Counted from the stretch's first letter, positions 48,180 to 61,177 are shown. The stretch: DNA of 64,000 bases from Fasciola hepatica (GCA_948099385.1 CANUEZ040000116.1:16626001-16690000); one strand, 5' to 3'. A program made the numbers and translations. The notes: generated by a model not told the origin, from the letters alone.

Positions 48180-50230
48180 GCAACGATGATCAGGCTGCAA
48201 TCAACTGTCCTAACCAGTTCGACTATCAGTCTTTCAGAACGTGTTAGATGAAAATCTAGAAGTTGACTCGCTTGATAACATCAACCAGCACTGGTCGCTT
48301 ATCAAGAACGCTTTGGATTCCGCTGGTCTAGTGAGTTGTGGCATGTCACATTGTGCCACGACACCCTAAATTTCTGCTGAATCTTTACGCCTTCTCGACA
48401 CAAGTCAGTCGATCCCAGCTGGAAGCCAGCATAACGAGACACGGCTCGTTACGAAGCGTGCACTGAATGTAAGTCTACTCAGAGATCTCGAAATCTGGTG
48501 GTCCCCGTTTGCATCAGAGATGGAGCGTGCTGCCGCTGTGAGAAATTCCGGCAAGCTGTTCCGTCTTATTCGAGTAATCAGTAGGAAACCACTAGGTGTG
48601 GTTGAAACGATCTGTGAAGTTCGTAGTTCGTGGCTTCTCGAGTACTGGGCGGAACATTTCCAGGTACAGTTCAGCTGGCCTTCTGGGTCAACTTCACATA
48701 TAGCTATTCCGGTATACAGTTGGTCTTTTGTTTCGACAGATCCACGCACTGAAGCGGAGACTTATAAAGAAATCCAAGCCTTAAGACAAAGCGACCGGCT
48801 CTGATAGCTGTACTGCAGCCCTTTTCTGAGATGGTGGACTACACCTCGTTAGATAGATTCTTATTTTGTTCATAAAGGTTTGCAGGTCTCCATATCTTAG
48901 GGGAAACCGATTGTTGTCCCCAACCTCAAGAAGGGCGCCAGTAGTGATTTTGCTAACCACAGGACTGCCGTGTGGGAACTTTTGTTAAGAAAACGGTTAT
49001 GGGAGAAGTATGTGTCGATCTTCAAAGAGTTGAATTACCATAACTCGTGCCTAGTTAGAGTCTACGGCCAGCTTTTGCCAACCTGTACCGCTTTCAGTAG
49101 AGTAAGGTAGAGTTACCCTATATCCTCGTTTCTTTTCAACTTTTCCGTAGAGAATGTTCTACGAAAAGCCTTTTCGAGTCTTCCAGACCATGGAGTTGGA
49201 CTCCTCACAAGGAACAAAGTTTTCGACTTGGAACATCCCGATGATATCATCTAGCAGCTTGACAATCCGCATGCCGTGCAAAATATTTTGGGCCGCTTGG
49301 GATTTGAAGGGTCAGGTTTTGGCATGCTCTTTGCGCCTTCCAAATGCAAGGTTCTTACAAGATTCGTAGGAGCCTGTGTCTGCATTCTCCCTTTGTGTTG
49401 TTCAGTCAATAATTTCAAGTACTTCTGGACCTTGAAGACGGCTGAAGATGATGTTGGAAAAATAGGTCACGTCACGAATGGCGAGAACTAGAGCAGCTTC
49501 CTCAAACCTGCAACACCTGTGGAACAGCCATGATATCTGGCTCTCCCTGAAGGGACGGGTATACAATGCCGCGGTTTGTAGTGTTTTGTTCTACGGTTGT
49601 AAGACTTGAACACTTATCTTTGGGGATGTTCGGCGGCCATGTCTCCGAAGCACTGTTCTTGTCTGATGGGAACATGGAGAGAACAATAACGAAGTTCGTC
49701 ATTGTGTGTTGGGTACGGATAGTCGCTCTCTGGTCGAAACCATCGCTCTACATCGCCCCCGAATGGCTCGAACAGGTTTTGCGAATACCTTCCCATCGTC
49801 TGTCTTTCCGTGCTTAATTTGCACTTACTAACAACCGCTGGAAGAAGTGCTGTTACGGTCAGGCTATGACTTGGCGTACCGGTATGAAGAAACTAGCACC
49901 AACACGGATTTCGGTTGGTGCTTCACACTTTCTCGGTTGAGGCCCGAGGGATAAGAATAGTCGTTGATTTGAGACATTGAGGGACACGGTCCAGAATGGA
50001 AGTCAATTGCATAAATGATGTGCAGCCTGTCTGTTGCCCTTCAGTTCCCCGGTAACCCCAAAAACAAAGAAGAACGACAGAAGAAAAAAACATCAAAACG
50101 TTTACAGTGAAAACGAAAAAGCCTTCGGGTCCTATTTCCTTATAAATCGGTCTTTCCCACGCCATTGTGCTTCATTCTTTTCCCCTTCCGTTGTACTTCC
50201 GTTAGCATCGTCACATTGGCACCAAGCTTG
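48180..50230 (+). mobile_element. RTE-like LINE, decayed, plus strand
   Basis: Plus strand, same family as 11835-15060. Linker block at 48250-48790 with INQHWSLIKNALDSAGLVSC and EMERAAAVRNSGKLFRLIR. RT palm relic with YPISSFLFNF (about 49110) and LEHPDDII (about 49225), where the first two residues of YADD are lost. Then FAPSKCKVLTRF (about 49330) and a C-terminus with AMTWRTGMKKLAP near 49870. The fingers are largely deleted. The 3' UTR probably runs to the ATAAATAATAACAA region near 50245. It is non-functional. Confidence 0.8.
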
Positions 50231-51484
50231 ATTTCAATTCGGTGATAAATAATAACAATATTAATACGACGTTCAGACACGGAGATCTCAAAATATTTCC
50301 TCTATTGTTCCGTGTGCCTGTTGCCTTCGGGGACAGCTGAAAACAGGGATCGGTACGGTCAAATCGTACACTGACTGAGTGGGACTTCAATCTGTCTACG
50401 GTGTTCAGAGCTGGAAACAGAAATGGATTTCCTTCTGCTCAGATCTGGCCTCCAATCACAGTTCATCGCCAAGTGCCATTAGCGACATCTATGAAGCTGG
50501 CCCATCCTCTCGCATGAGCAAATTAAAAAAAAGTATTGGACGCTGTGGAGCGGCATAAAATTAAATCCATGGGTGTAGTACAGATTTTCTCCATAGTTTT
50601 AGCTTATTGTAACAAGGACGACAAAACACGGGGTAGGATAATTGTAGTTCAACGGCTAAACAAGTCAAGTTATGAAACACATACAATCGCTTATATAGGC
50701 CCTTTTCCGGACTTCGCGGCATCAAAACTGCTATTGCTGCTGCTTGAGCGCTTCGGCTGCGTTCTAACCAGTTGCCCGTGGCCGATAGCTTCCTTCTCTT
50801 GGGCGTTATTTTCCCTTCGGTTGGTCCGATTGTCTCAGTTGACGGCTTGATCGGCAGCCTCTCACATGCGCTATCTTGCTGGTTGCCGGAGATCCCGCTG
50901 TTTCCCCTATGGTAGTCGGTATACCTCCTTTCGTCTGCTTCGGGACTCCTCCGACATATTTGCCGTCTGTTCTTCTGTCTGTGGGCCTCGTTTGGTTCGT
51001 CCGTTCGCCTTGATATTCACGCTGTTCGCTTGCTCCAGCATTCCCCGTTAAAATATAGCTTACCCTAGCATATAGCACCCACTGTGTCCTCCGGCATAGC
51101 ACACATTGTATCCTTCGATGAGGTACATTTTGTACACGAAACTTATATGAATGTCGAAGAAAATGTCACGTATGCAAAATATATTTCCGGATTCACATTC
51201 GAGCCTTCGGATTGCAACCAACCCCAAAATGGTCACATTGGATTGCCTTAGCGCTACGGTTTACAGACTTAGATAAAACCTTGCAAACATTTTTCACGTC
51301 CAGGCTGTTTGAGAAGCCGTACTATTTAGCATGATAGCCACAGATTAATTTACGTCACGCAGCTTTATAACGATAGTGAGCGACAATCACGACAGAAAGC
51401 AAACGACAGCTACCATGGTTCGAAACACATTCGTATCACGAAGGCCTAACGCATCGGACAAAGAGGCTGGCGGGAGTGTCAGAT

Positions 51485-51600
51485 CTGTTGTATGCCGGAT
51501 TCTGCGCCCTTCCAAGGAGATTGCCTACGTGAGACCTACAAAACACAGAAAGAATGAAAACCCGAAAGTTCGGGGTTCAGTACGTGTATAAACAAGCCCC
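51485..51600 (+). repeat. Repeat with TATA-like box, copy 2
   Basis: Shares ACAGAAAGAATGAAAACCCG with 36116-36135 and has GTGTATAA in the corresponding TATA position. Upstream ATGCCGGATTCTGCGCCCTT matches the copy-1 block at roughly 70 percent by eye. Confidence 0.5.
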
Positions 51601-52464
51601 AACACTGTCACTAAAGGTGTGAATGGAAATCTATGGTAGGCGGTAGTCAAGCAATTATCATGATTACAGCTGATTTGCAGCCTTTAATTGGCCGAATCAC
51701 CTTCCTGAAAGAGTGCACTACTATTCATTCATGCATTTTTCTTAACAGAAACAGATGGAGTCCTCCCTTCCGAGCCTCGTCACAATCCTCACGTTGGCGT
51801 CAACCCCCAAGTTTGAGTAAAACGCCACTGCGTCGTCAATAAATTGTCTAATTCCCTCTTGAAATTGCGGTCGTTCACCTCTTCCACTCACAGGTCGCAT
51901 ACAAAATAAGATGTCTACACGCATACGGAAAAAGCTTTTGGCATCAGTATGCAGTAGTCCATGCAGGATTAAAAAAGAGATGAGTGTGCGGGGAGTGACA
52001 AATTGAAATGGAAGAGTCTAAGAGATACTATGTATTTTGGTAGACAGCTTTCCAATTAGTTTATTCCTTGTAAAGTTGCGTAATAATAATGATAATGTCA
52101 ACAACAATATGATAACTACTCATTATAATTACTCATTTTAACTTCATTTGATTTGTTACGCAACAATGCGCAATATTGCTGGAAGCGGCCCGCGGGCAAT
52201 CGAAAGCCTCCAAAGTGAAAGTGATTAGCAGCAGTTGCTAGAACCAAACCCGGGACATCGTAGGCCGAACTGCACGATGGGGACAGCTTGATCACAGCCT
52301 GTCAAAATAAGTCCAATCGTGCCAAATGGGACAATTTTCATAAAGAAGTGGATAAATGACGGATAGCCGCAACAGGTTCCTTAGAAAAATTTGTTCTCGT
52401 CCACCACACTGAAGAATAAAGATCCTAATGACACATTTCAGAATATCAAGATAAGGAAAGAGGT

Positions 52465-52466
<2 letters not shown>

Positions 52467-52508
<42 letters not shown>
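52467..52508. repeat. (AG)n microsatellite
   Basis: About 21 AG units. Confidence 0.96.
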
Positions 52509-52512
<4 letters not shown>

Positions 52513-52733
52513 GACGGACAACAGTTGATGAAGTTCATTCAAGCTGCCTTCTAGCGGTGTACAACTTTCAGCTGCTTTGCATGAGCACCCAGAAGTAACT
52601 TATCTTGCCCTTTCGAACCAATGATTTTCGTTTACTGATCTTCAGTATCGACTAATCGATCACCTGACCATGATCGGCATTCCAGTAAAATTCAGATATG
52701 GAAAATGCGCTAATGACCATAATTCGGAGAACC

Positions 52734-52735
<2 letters not shown>

Positions 52736-52781
<46 letters not shown>
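52736..52781. repeat. (AG)n microsatellite
   Basis: About 22 AG units followed by a purine-rich GAAA segment to about 52815, only 230 bp from the previous AG array. Confidence 0.96.
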
Positions 52782-52784
<3 letters not shown>

Positions 52785-53040
52785 AAAGGGGGAAGAAAGA
52801 AAGAAAGAGAAAGAGGAGTAGATCTGCATTCGTTGTGTCATCGGCGCATCCCCAACGGCGTACGAAGAACCTGTACTGAAACTGGGAAATTCTGTCGCAT
52901 TCTCCCAGCTGTCTATTATTCAACCTCTGGACCGACACATAAGCGTCAGGTCACTGAACCTGATATTTGGTCATGACCTGTGCGATTCGCATTGTTCGTT
53001 GCCGTTGTTGTTTTTAAACCACTGACCGAATGGGACCAGA

Positions 53041-53577
53041 ATGACAGGAGAACCTCGTCCTCATGTCCCACAGGTCACCTTCCTACACTGTATTCTGTCA
53101 GTGTATCCGCATGTTGTTGTTTTGTTGAGTCACGAACTGGAACGATTCTACAGAAAGACACACCCCCAGCTCCCGTTGCCACCACCATCAACCGAACCCC
53201 GGGGGGAGGGATTGGACAGTGTGATGTTCCGCTTCAATTACGTCCAAATGTTGCCGCATCCGCACACGCAGTGTCCGATGACATACAGTGCACCAGTCGG
53301 TCTGAAGAGGTTGCCTGTACATTTTTATCGTTTTGTGTGCGTTTCTGATATCACACGGGTCTGGGATAAAACAACCGTTTTGCCAATCGAGGTCTGGGCG
53401 ACAGACGACCTGAGGATCCCTGCGGTGATCCGTCACATGACATGCGTGAATAGGGTGAGCGGTATTCGTGCGGAAACTGGGTCGCGTCGAGGAGGAATGG
53501 AAAAATCGCCAGTAGGTTGTGGTTCCCCGCCGTTCTTTTTGGTTCGACTTCCATTCCCTCGCTTTAGTTTTGGGTAA
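53041..53577 (+). CDS. Unassigned open frame, 178 codons
   Basis: An ATG-initiated plus-strand frame in a GC-richer patch. The peptide has no domain I recognise, no signal peptide and no repeats. The opposite strand carries a competing open patch (53436-53188) with WCTVCHRTL and QHLDVIEAEHH, preceded by a good-looking acceptor (CAACCTCTTCAG at about 53313-53324). One strand may therefore hold a real exon, but the sequence does not decide which. It is listed so the patch is not overlooked. Confidence 0.15.
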   Translation: MTGEPRPHVPQVTFLHCILSVYPHVVVLLSHELERFYRKTHPQLPLPPPSTEPRGEGLDSVMFRFNYVQMLPHPHTQCPMTYSAPVGLKRLPVHFYRFVCVSDITRVWDKTTVLPIEVWATDDLRIPAVIRHMTCVNRVSGIRAETGSRRGGMEKSPVGCGSPPFFLVRLPFPRFSFG

Positions 53578-54314
53578 GAATCTTCAAACGTGAGGATAAA
53601 CACAACAAGGACAGCAACCGTGACATTCGATCAAATGGTATAAGTGATGTGTTTCTGAGGGGGGGGGAGTAGGGATGTCCCAGTCAGCAATACAGTTACC
53701 ATGGCTTCAAGTTCGACAGGTCGACTAGGCCTGTGAGCGAAAAAGCACCTACCTTGTTCCGATTATTGATGCATCATCATGTTATACGAGATCACTGATG
53801 TGAAACCCTGTTCTGAACCGGATGTTGGTTACTCATGTAGTCTGTGCTTCAGGGTTTGTAAAACCTCGCATGTGCGCTAACTATACACACTGATTTTGAT
53901 ATTCTTAGCGCGATCCATTTGCGGAATTTTCGCGCTACCGTGGTGTAGTTTTTTGGTGTACTTTTTTCAGCTGCCACTGTTTGTTAGGGACCATTAGTTG
54001 GAGTGAAAATCCACCGCTATCCTAACAAGAGATTGCAGCTCACATCAAAACACTCAGGTTAGAGTAGGTCCGGATCCGTCTGCAAAAAGATCATCAAGTA
54101 CCCTGGCAACTACCTCTCTGAAAAAACCTCCTGTTGGAACATAGAACAACAAAAAAGACAAAAATAGCTATGAAAGTGATGACAGATTAGTAAGAAAACT
54201 TTGTGGAGAAAAACGACGATATCGCCTAATGCCCTTAACCTTCAGACAGCTGGATCTCTTGGACCTCTCGTCTGGGAAGTTCATTACTCACAGTATGGTC
54301 AAGTACATCTAATC

Positions 54315-54590
54315 GACCTTGGTGCCGACTAGTTTAGAGCAGTTGATTACCACCTCGGAGGTCGAAGGTTCGAATTCCCGCCATCACCGGTTATTTCGGT
54401 GGTGGACAGTAGTCCACTCGTCCGGCTCGTTACCACACCTGTCGTATTACGGTCTTACGTGGTTATCTGCTCCTAGTCTCAGGGTCTGGTTGCCGGTTAG
54501 CCCTAATAGGGCAATGGGCCCTTGTGATAATGGAGTATGCACTCCTTCCACGGCACTCATACGAAAACATGTAACAAAAAAGGGCTTTTA
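54315..54590 (+). mobile_element. SINE family A, full-length copy
   Basis: Plus strand: head GGTGCCGACTAGTTTAGAGC, B box GGTTCGAATTC at 54367-54377, a GTTATTTCGGTGGTGGACAG body, tail core GGTTGCCGGTTAGCCCTAAT and GGGCCCTTGTGATAATGG, and the terminus CGGCACTCATACGAAAACAT followed by A-rich sequence. It is the clearest head-to-tail member in the window. Confidence 0.8.
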
Positions 54591-54865
54591 TACCGTTCGT
54601 CTACGTCATGGATTGGCTGGCCTCAATCCGATTGAGGTGAGAAGCACAGCATCGAAGAAAATCACCATAACTTGTCCGATCAGGTACACGCATGTATTTT
54701 GGACTGTCATGCGTGCCTTCTGATAAGCCCAGGTGGTCTCACTTCTACCTTCGGATTACTCCATGGGAGTGTGTTATAGTTGACATTGATGACGATGTTG
54801 GTGCCGACCGAGGGAAGCCAAAGGAGAAATATTAGGAGGCGCAAGAGCAGGAACAGGAGAAGGAA

Positions 54866-54992
54866 GGGGAGGGGAGGGGAGGGGAGGGGAGGGGAGGGGA
54901 GGGGAGGGGAGGGGGAGGGGGAGGGGGAGGGGGAGATGAAGAAGAAGAAGAAGAAGAAGAAGAAGAAGAAGAAGAAGAAGAAGAAGAAGAAG
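54866..54992 (+). repeat. (GGGGA)n and (GAA)n purine tract
   Basis: GGGGA units with GGGGGA variants (54866-54935) are followed almost directly by about 18 GAA units (54939-54992). The plus strand is nearly all purine for about 130 nt, broken by one T. Poly-Pro/Ser and poly-Lys frames here are artefacts. Confidence 0.96.
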
Positions 54993-55639
54993 GATGAGGA
55001 CGATAAAGCTTTACCGATACCGGTACTGGTTGGAAGATGGGTCTGAGTTGACTGACCATTAATTGACTGTCCCAGAAGTTGCGAGAATAGTGGACGAATC
55101 CACGAAGACCAACGCGTCCACAGTTTCCGGTAGGATTCAGCCCTGCAGTTTGTTGAGCAACTTGCTTCTACACACTCTCTCGTCTGTCTAGTCTGTACAC
55201 TGATTAGTGTGAGAACTAGGTGGTCAGTAATCGTTAGAGGTCTTTGCAGAGGCGCCAACCAATTTGGCATGACTAGGTCGATCGGACGAAGTTCACTTCT
55301 TTTGTTCGCACAGAAATTGATGAGAAAGCACGCAGAATAAGGACTACAAATTCAGGCAGAGAGATAGGGATGTTTGTGGAGCAGATAGGATTGAGAAAAG
55401 TCCAGACTTATTTCAGTTGGCATGTTTTCCAAGTCTGTTGTAGTGTGGATAATGATTATTGTGCTAGTTAAAACTTTTTCACTTCGTCAACTGGTTTTTC
55501 CTCTCGCAAATCCTTGTCGACAGGATCACGCTCGAATCAGCAGATGTTGATTCAGATGGATCGTCGATCTGACACCTCTTCACACGCAACCATTCTCACT
55601 TTGGATCCCTGTAACTGTTTTGCTTCCAAAGCGCACGCG

Positions 55640-55812
55640 AGCACACAGCTCAAGGACATTTGAACTCAGAGAATGTATCGTTGGCACGAGGAGCCTGAAA
55701 AGTATGTAATGGAAAATCCTCTTGCATTTTCCACATCGAATATTCGGAAGCCGCGAGCCGGAATCGCACCGACGACCCTCCGCAAACCGGGCGGATGTAT
55801 CATTGGAATAGT
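55640..55812 (-). mobile_element. tRNA-derived SINE, family B, minus copy
   Basis: Minus strand: degraded head, then TCCGCCCGGTTTGCGGA (an anticodon-arm-like hairpin), a T arm with TGCGATT loop, a 3' acceptor TCGCGGC, and body GGAAAATGCAAGAGGATTTT plus CCATTACATAC. It matches the plus copy at 55865. Confidence 0.75.
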
Positions 55813-55864
55813 GGTTCACGCTTTATCGATTATTCACTAGCGTTATTCACACCAGACTGCCCGG

Positions 55865-56060
55865 ACCGCGATAGCTCAGCTGGTAGAGCATCTGCCCGGG
55901 ATGCGGAGAGTCGCCGGTTCGATTCGGGCTCGCGGTGTCAGACTTCTCGACGTGAAAAATACAAGTGGATTTTCCATTACATACATTTCAACTCATTGTT
56001 TCCTTACGCATACACACACACTCGCGCGCGCGCGGGCAAACACACGCTAACACACACGCG
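55865..56060 (+). mobile_element. tRNA-derived SINE, family B, plus copy with intact cloverleaf head
   Basis: The first 72 nt (55865-55936) fold as a tRNA: a 7-bp acceptor (ACCGCGA with TCGCGGT, perfect), a 4-bp D stem (GCTC/GAGC), a 5-bp anticodon stem with one G-U, loop CCGGGAT (apparent anticodon GGG) and a T arm with loop TTCGATT. C instead of T at loop position 33 and one G-G mismatch in the T stem argue against a working tRNA. The body (GTGGATTTTCCATTACATAC) is shared with the inverted copy 53 bp away, marking it as a SINE. It ends near a CA/CG-rich simple repeat. Confidence 0.75.
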
Positions 56061-58026
56061 CACACATACAGAGAGGTACAGTTAGACTTGGACGATACAC
56101 GTCACCCACAGACACGGTGATAGCCATTGTTGTTTCGGCTAAACAATTGATCACAGAGTTATAGCACTACTCCGCAGCACTGCATCTTCACTCTCACCAC
56201 CGAAGGGTTGCGTGGTTTTCATTGTTTCACAATGGAACCTCGGAATCGACTTCTCCAACCCGTTCTCGAATAGTTTATCCTGGTGAATCCCGTTCGTAAG
56301 CAGAGAGTTATTCATATCAGATATATCTAAGAAAAACTTGTCCAAGGGTGCTATTCAAGCCATTCATTTTCAAAACCACACAACACTCTATCAGGTTCTC
56401 TTTTTCCACATTCTTCTGATCTTTTTCGCATCAAGCACTAAATGAACAACACTGGCCCTTGTGTCCACTGTACTGTAGCATTGTCGACTCATGGGGTTTA
56501 TCCATTTCGCTGTGCTCCATGATTATTCTGGCAATGAACTTCTCGTTTGAAATTGGATTAGACCAGCTGGATTGTGGTACGGCTCATTCATCCATCTGCC
56601 AGCTGAGATACATCCTTGGAATACAGGTGTGGTGCGTTTCTGACGCTCCTTGGGAATTTTCTTCATGCATAGGATCATTATTCATTGGGTAGGGTTATGT
56701 TACAGGAAGGAACTCTGGGAATGTCAAATATGGATCATCCAGATTGTGTCTGCATTATCGACCTTAGTGTCCTAAATATCTTTCTTTTCGATGAGTTCCT
56801 CTCCTAAATTTTTTAGTCGTATATCAAAATAAAAGTGTGGAAATTTGAAATTCCATGAAACCATTCTTTTTGTTTGTATTAGTTCTGTGTTGATCTGTGG
56901 TCAGCTGAAATTGAGTAACCTTGGTAACCACAATAAACTTGACTGAAGCTTGAAAGTCCATGGCTAGCAAAATATCGAGTGTGCTATAAAGCGACACTCC
57001 CAATCAACGCAGATTTCACCAGGCTTAAAATATAGCTGTTTGTAGTTTGTCCGATCAGAAGTTGTTCCGGCTTTGCTGAGTAACGCGTCATTTCATGCGT
57101 TACAAAAACTTTGGATTCCTTAAAACAGCACATCTTGCTATTCATTTGTTAGTAATGGTTTTAGAGTAGCGAAATTATGGGCGCCCTGAGGGTTCCTTTT
57201 TGCACCACTGCCAGAATGCGGTTAAAAATTTGATCTCAATTAAGCGCACAAGGTGTGTACTTTCTCCGAATTTGACGCCAGACCAGGAGACAGCCAATCA
57301 GAAACAAGGCTGCTGTGTTCACGGAGTGTGGCTGAGTGAGTGATGTTATACCACGGCGGACAGAGAGCGCATATTGTGCTGAAGGGTGGGAGGTGTCCTC
57401 GTGAATTCCAACCAGGTCAGTGACCGGATCAACTCAGCAACCAACTTCAATGTCATCGTAATTGCACCATTTAATCACGATATCCTTTGTTTAGAAAAAA
57501 ATACTCTGCTGAAAAATGGATTTCGAGAGCACAGTCAATCAGGGCGGAATAAGAAATTTGATGTATCGGAATCTATTTCCCCCCCCCCCCCCCCCCATTG
57601 GTGATCTGATGATTCTGATGACAGTATCTCCTGAGAAATGGTTTGACGAATTCAACACCACAGATAGTCACAAACTGACAAGACGGGAACAAAAAGTAGC
57701 TATCTGAGATGAACCCAGGGGTAGTCAGGTTGCTGCAACCACAGAAATCTGAGCATTGGGTAGAACTTTCGGTACCCATCACAAGCAGGATCGTTACCAC
57801 GCTCAGATATATAGGTGTGTGCGGAGGGGTCTTATACGTGTAACTCCAATGCCGTTTCCGCGTCAAGGTCGCCTTAATTCTCGTCTTTATTGAAATAGAT
57901 CACTTCTACTGACAAACTCAGGCAGAAATGTGTGATACTTCAAGGCGTATAACGAAGCTCACTCTAGCCAATCCTGTCTAAGAAATTTACCGAAAATCAC
58001 GGACCTCGTTGCATGAACAATCTAAG
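56061..58026. other. Non-coding stretch
   Basis: No gene recognised. Contains a poly-C tract (57579-57596). Confidence 0.45.
57579..57596. repeat. Poly-C tract
   Basis: Eighteen consecutive C residues, like 18528-18544. Confidence 0.97.
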
Positions 58027-58121
58027 TGTACCCGGATAACAGACGGCCCCGAGGAAAATTGAGCACCATGGTTGAGAAGATTAAGACTGCCGACCGGAAT
58101 TTCTTCGTCCAGTTTGTGAGG
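58027..58121 (+). CDS. Candidate exon of an unassigned gene
   Basis: A short open block between a possible acceptor (CAATCTAAG) and a good donor (AGG|GTGAGTACT). It encodes RPRGKLSTMVEKIKTADRNF followed by FVQFVR. The spacing of Leu, Met, Ile, Phe and the final FVR faintly recalls the end of a myosin motor, but the resemblance is weak. The phase does not match direct joining to the block at 58340, so it may belong to another transcript or be chance. Confidence 0.25.
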
Positions 58122-58162
58122 GTGAGTACTCAATCACCGCCAGACCGCTGAGTAGTTTGATA

Positions 58163-58646
58163 GAAAGGTAGTTCCAGTCAATTCCTCCGCTCCTTAGGAC
58201 CTTGCAAACGCGTCTTATTTCACAATATTCTGTGGAGAACAGAACTCGGAGATAGATTTCGCAAAACTTGTGTGATGAAAGCCACTTTTGTGCATTATCA
58301 GGGAATATGCGTCTGCTTCTGCCGGATCAACTTTTTCAGTTACAACTCGAAGGTGGAGAAGATACTGATAGACAGACGACCCTGGGTCGTATTAATAGTC
58401 GGTCAGTTCGGTCACAGGACCGGTGAACAGTTCATTCTTATTGACAAAAACAGCCGTTTATACATCATTTGTAAGCTGCTCTCTATTCACAGCGCTGATT
58501 GGGTTGAAACCTACATAATTATTGCACTTGATCTCCGTCCGTGTGTGACGCTGACGACGGAGTTGTTGCGCAGTTTCGTCAGCAGCCTTCGACCCTTGAT
58601 CGATGTAAAATTGCAAACCACAGTTAATCGAAGCAAAACAGTGTGA
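58163..58646 (+). CDS. Unassigned coding-like block, 160 open codons
   Basis: An open plus-strand frame without repeats, ending TGA. An internal acceptor-like sequence (CAACTTTTTCAG at 58328-58339) could be its real start. Segments such as EQFILIDKNSRLYIICKLL and LTTELLRSFVSSL with KLQTTVN loosely follow the order of the C-terminal half of a myosin-I tail (TH1) domain. This is an eye comparison only and could be wrong. A 10-bp hairpin begins 10 bp after the stop. Confidence 0.25.
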
Positions 58647-58689
58647 ACTTGGGGTTGAGCTTCACATTGGAAGTGAAGCTCAAATGCAT

Positions 58690-60168
<1,479 letters not shown>

Positions 60169-60559
60169 GACCAATCGGAGACCGAGATCACCAGGTACCA
60201 AACAGAAGCAATCTTTGCTTAATACAACAGTTTCCCATTAGATATCTCACGGTAGACTGCTGAACAAACTCGGGACCATCGGTTTACTGCATGAGGGATT
60301 TCTCAAAAGAGAAACCGTTTTCCATGAGAGTCACATTAAATCCATCGCGTTGATTCAGGGTCTCCAGTGGTGCCGCATCAGCTTCAATTTCAGACTCATT
60401 CATTCTAGATGTACAAAATGGATCTCCCATCCACATTTCCCTCATCTTATCTCAATTGCGTGGACAACTTGAAAATTCGATGTATTATCCGATCACACTT
60501 ATATTCGTCGTTTATGAATGAGAACTGAAATGAACTGGTGCGTTTGCCCGACACACACG

Positions 60560-61118
60560 AGAATTCCTCATCAATATGGAGAATCACAATTACATGAATG
60601 TGTGGAGATCGAGGAGTACCACATCCCACAACACACATGGACCACATATCCGCGAATCAGACTGCGAAAAAGATCCTCACACAGCCGTGGACTTAACTCT
60701 GAGGACGAAGGCCAATACGAACAGGACGGATGTGTCCGTATGGAGTATGCTCAGAGTGATACGCCAAACTTTTCGGTGTCTTTCTATTGACGCTTTCAAA
60801 GTACTGTATTACTCTCATTTATGTCCACGACTTGAATGTGGTGGTTCTATTACATTCCCCTATATGACCGAGAAAGTTGTCAAAACTGATCGAGTTCTGT
60901 GTGCCATCACAAACTTCGATGTTGGATTACGAAAGATAAGGTATGAAGGTTGTCTCCATAACCCCAAACTACTTCCGGAGACCTATCTTTGAACACGAGG
61001 TGATCTCATGTAGATGAGGCACATTCTCCTTGGGAATGTTGGACCAGATTAATTGATTTACTCTCCTTCTCGAACACACATTCGGACACACGATCATCAG
61101 CTCGTGATTGTCAAGCAG

Positions 61119-61121
<3 letters not shown>
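60560..61121 (+). mobile_element. CR1-like LINE, RT C-terminal fragment
   Basis: Plus strand: a SMLRVIRQTFRCLSIDAFKV block, LYYSHLCPRLECGG, then ITNFDVGLRKIRYEGCL, and after a frameshift TRGDLM and LLGNVGP with SPSRTHIRTHDHQLVIVKQ. This is the standard C-terminal order of CR1-like LINEs and matches 44122-43748. It ends at the TA array at 61122. Confidence 0.8.

Positions 61122-61176
<55 letters not shown>
61122..61176. repeat. (TA)n microsatellite
   Basis: About 27 TA units between the CR1-like LINE tail and the Penelope-like element. Confidence 0.97.

Positions 61177-61177
<1 letters not shown>

Larger units (their letters stand above)
50231..54314. other. Mostly unassigned stretch with AG tracts
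   Basis: Holds two AG arrays, a second TATA-containing repeat copy (about 51485-51600) and an unassigned 178-codon open frame (53041-53577). No protein family is recognised. Confidence 0.4.

Noticed and set aside
55865..55936. Functional tRNA gene with anticodon GGG
   Set aside because: C at loop position 33, a G-G mismatch in the T stem, and a body shared with a nearby inverted copy mark it as a SINE head.
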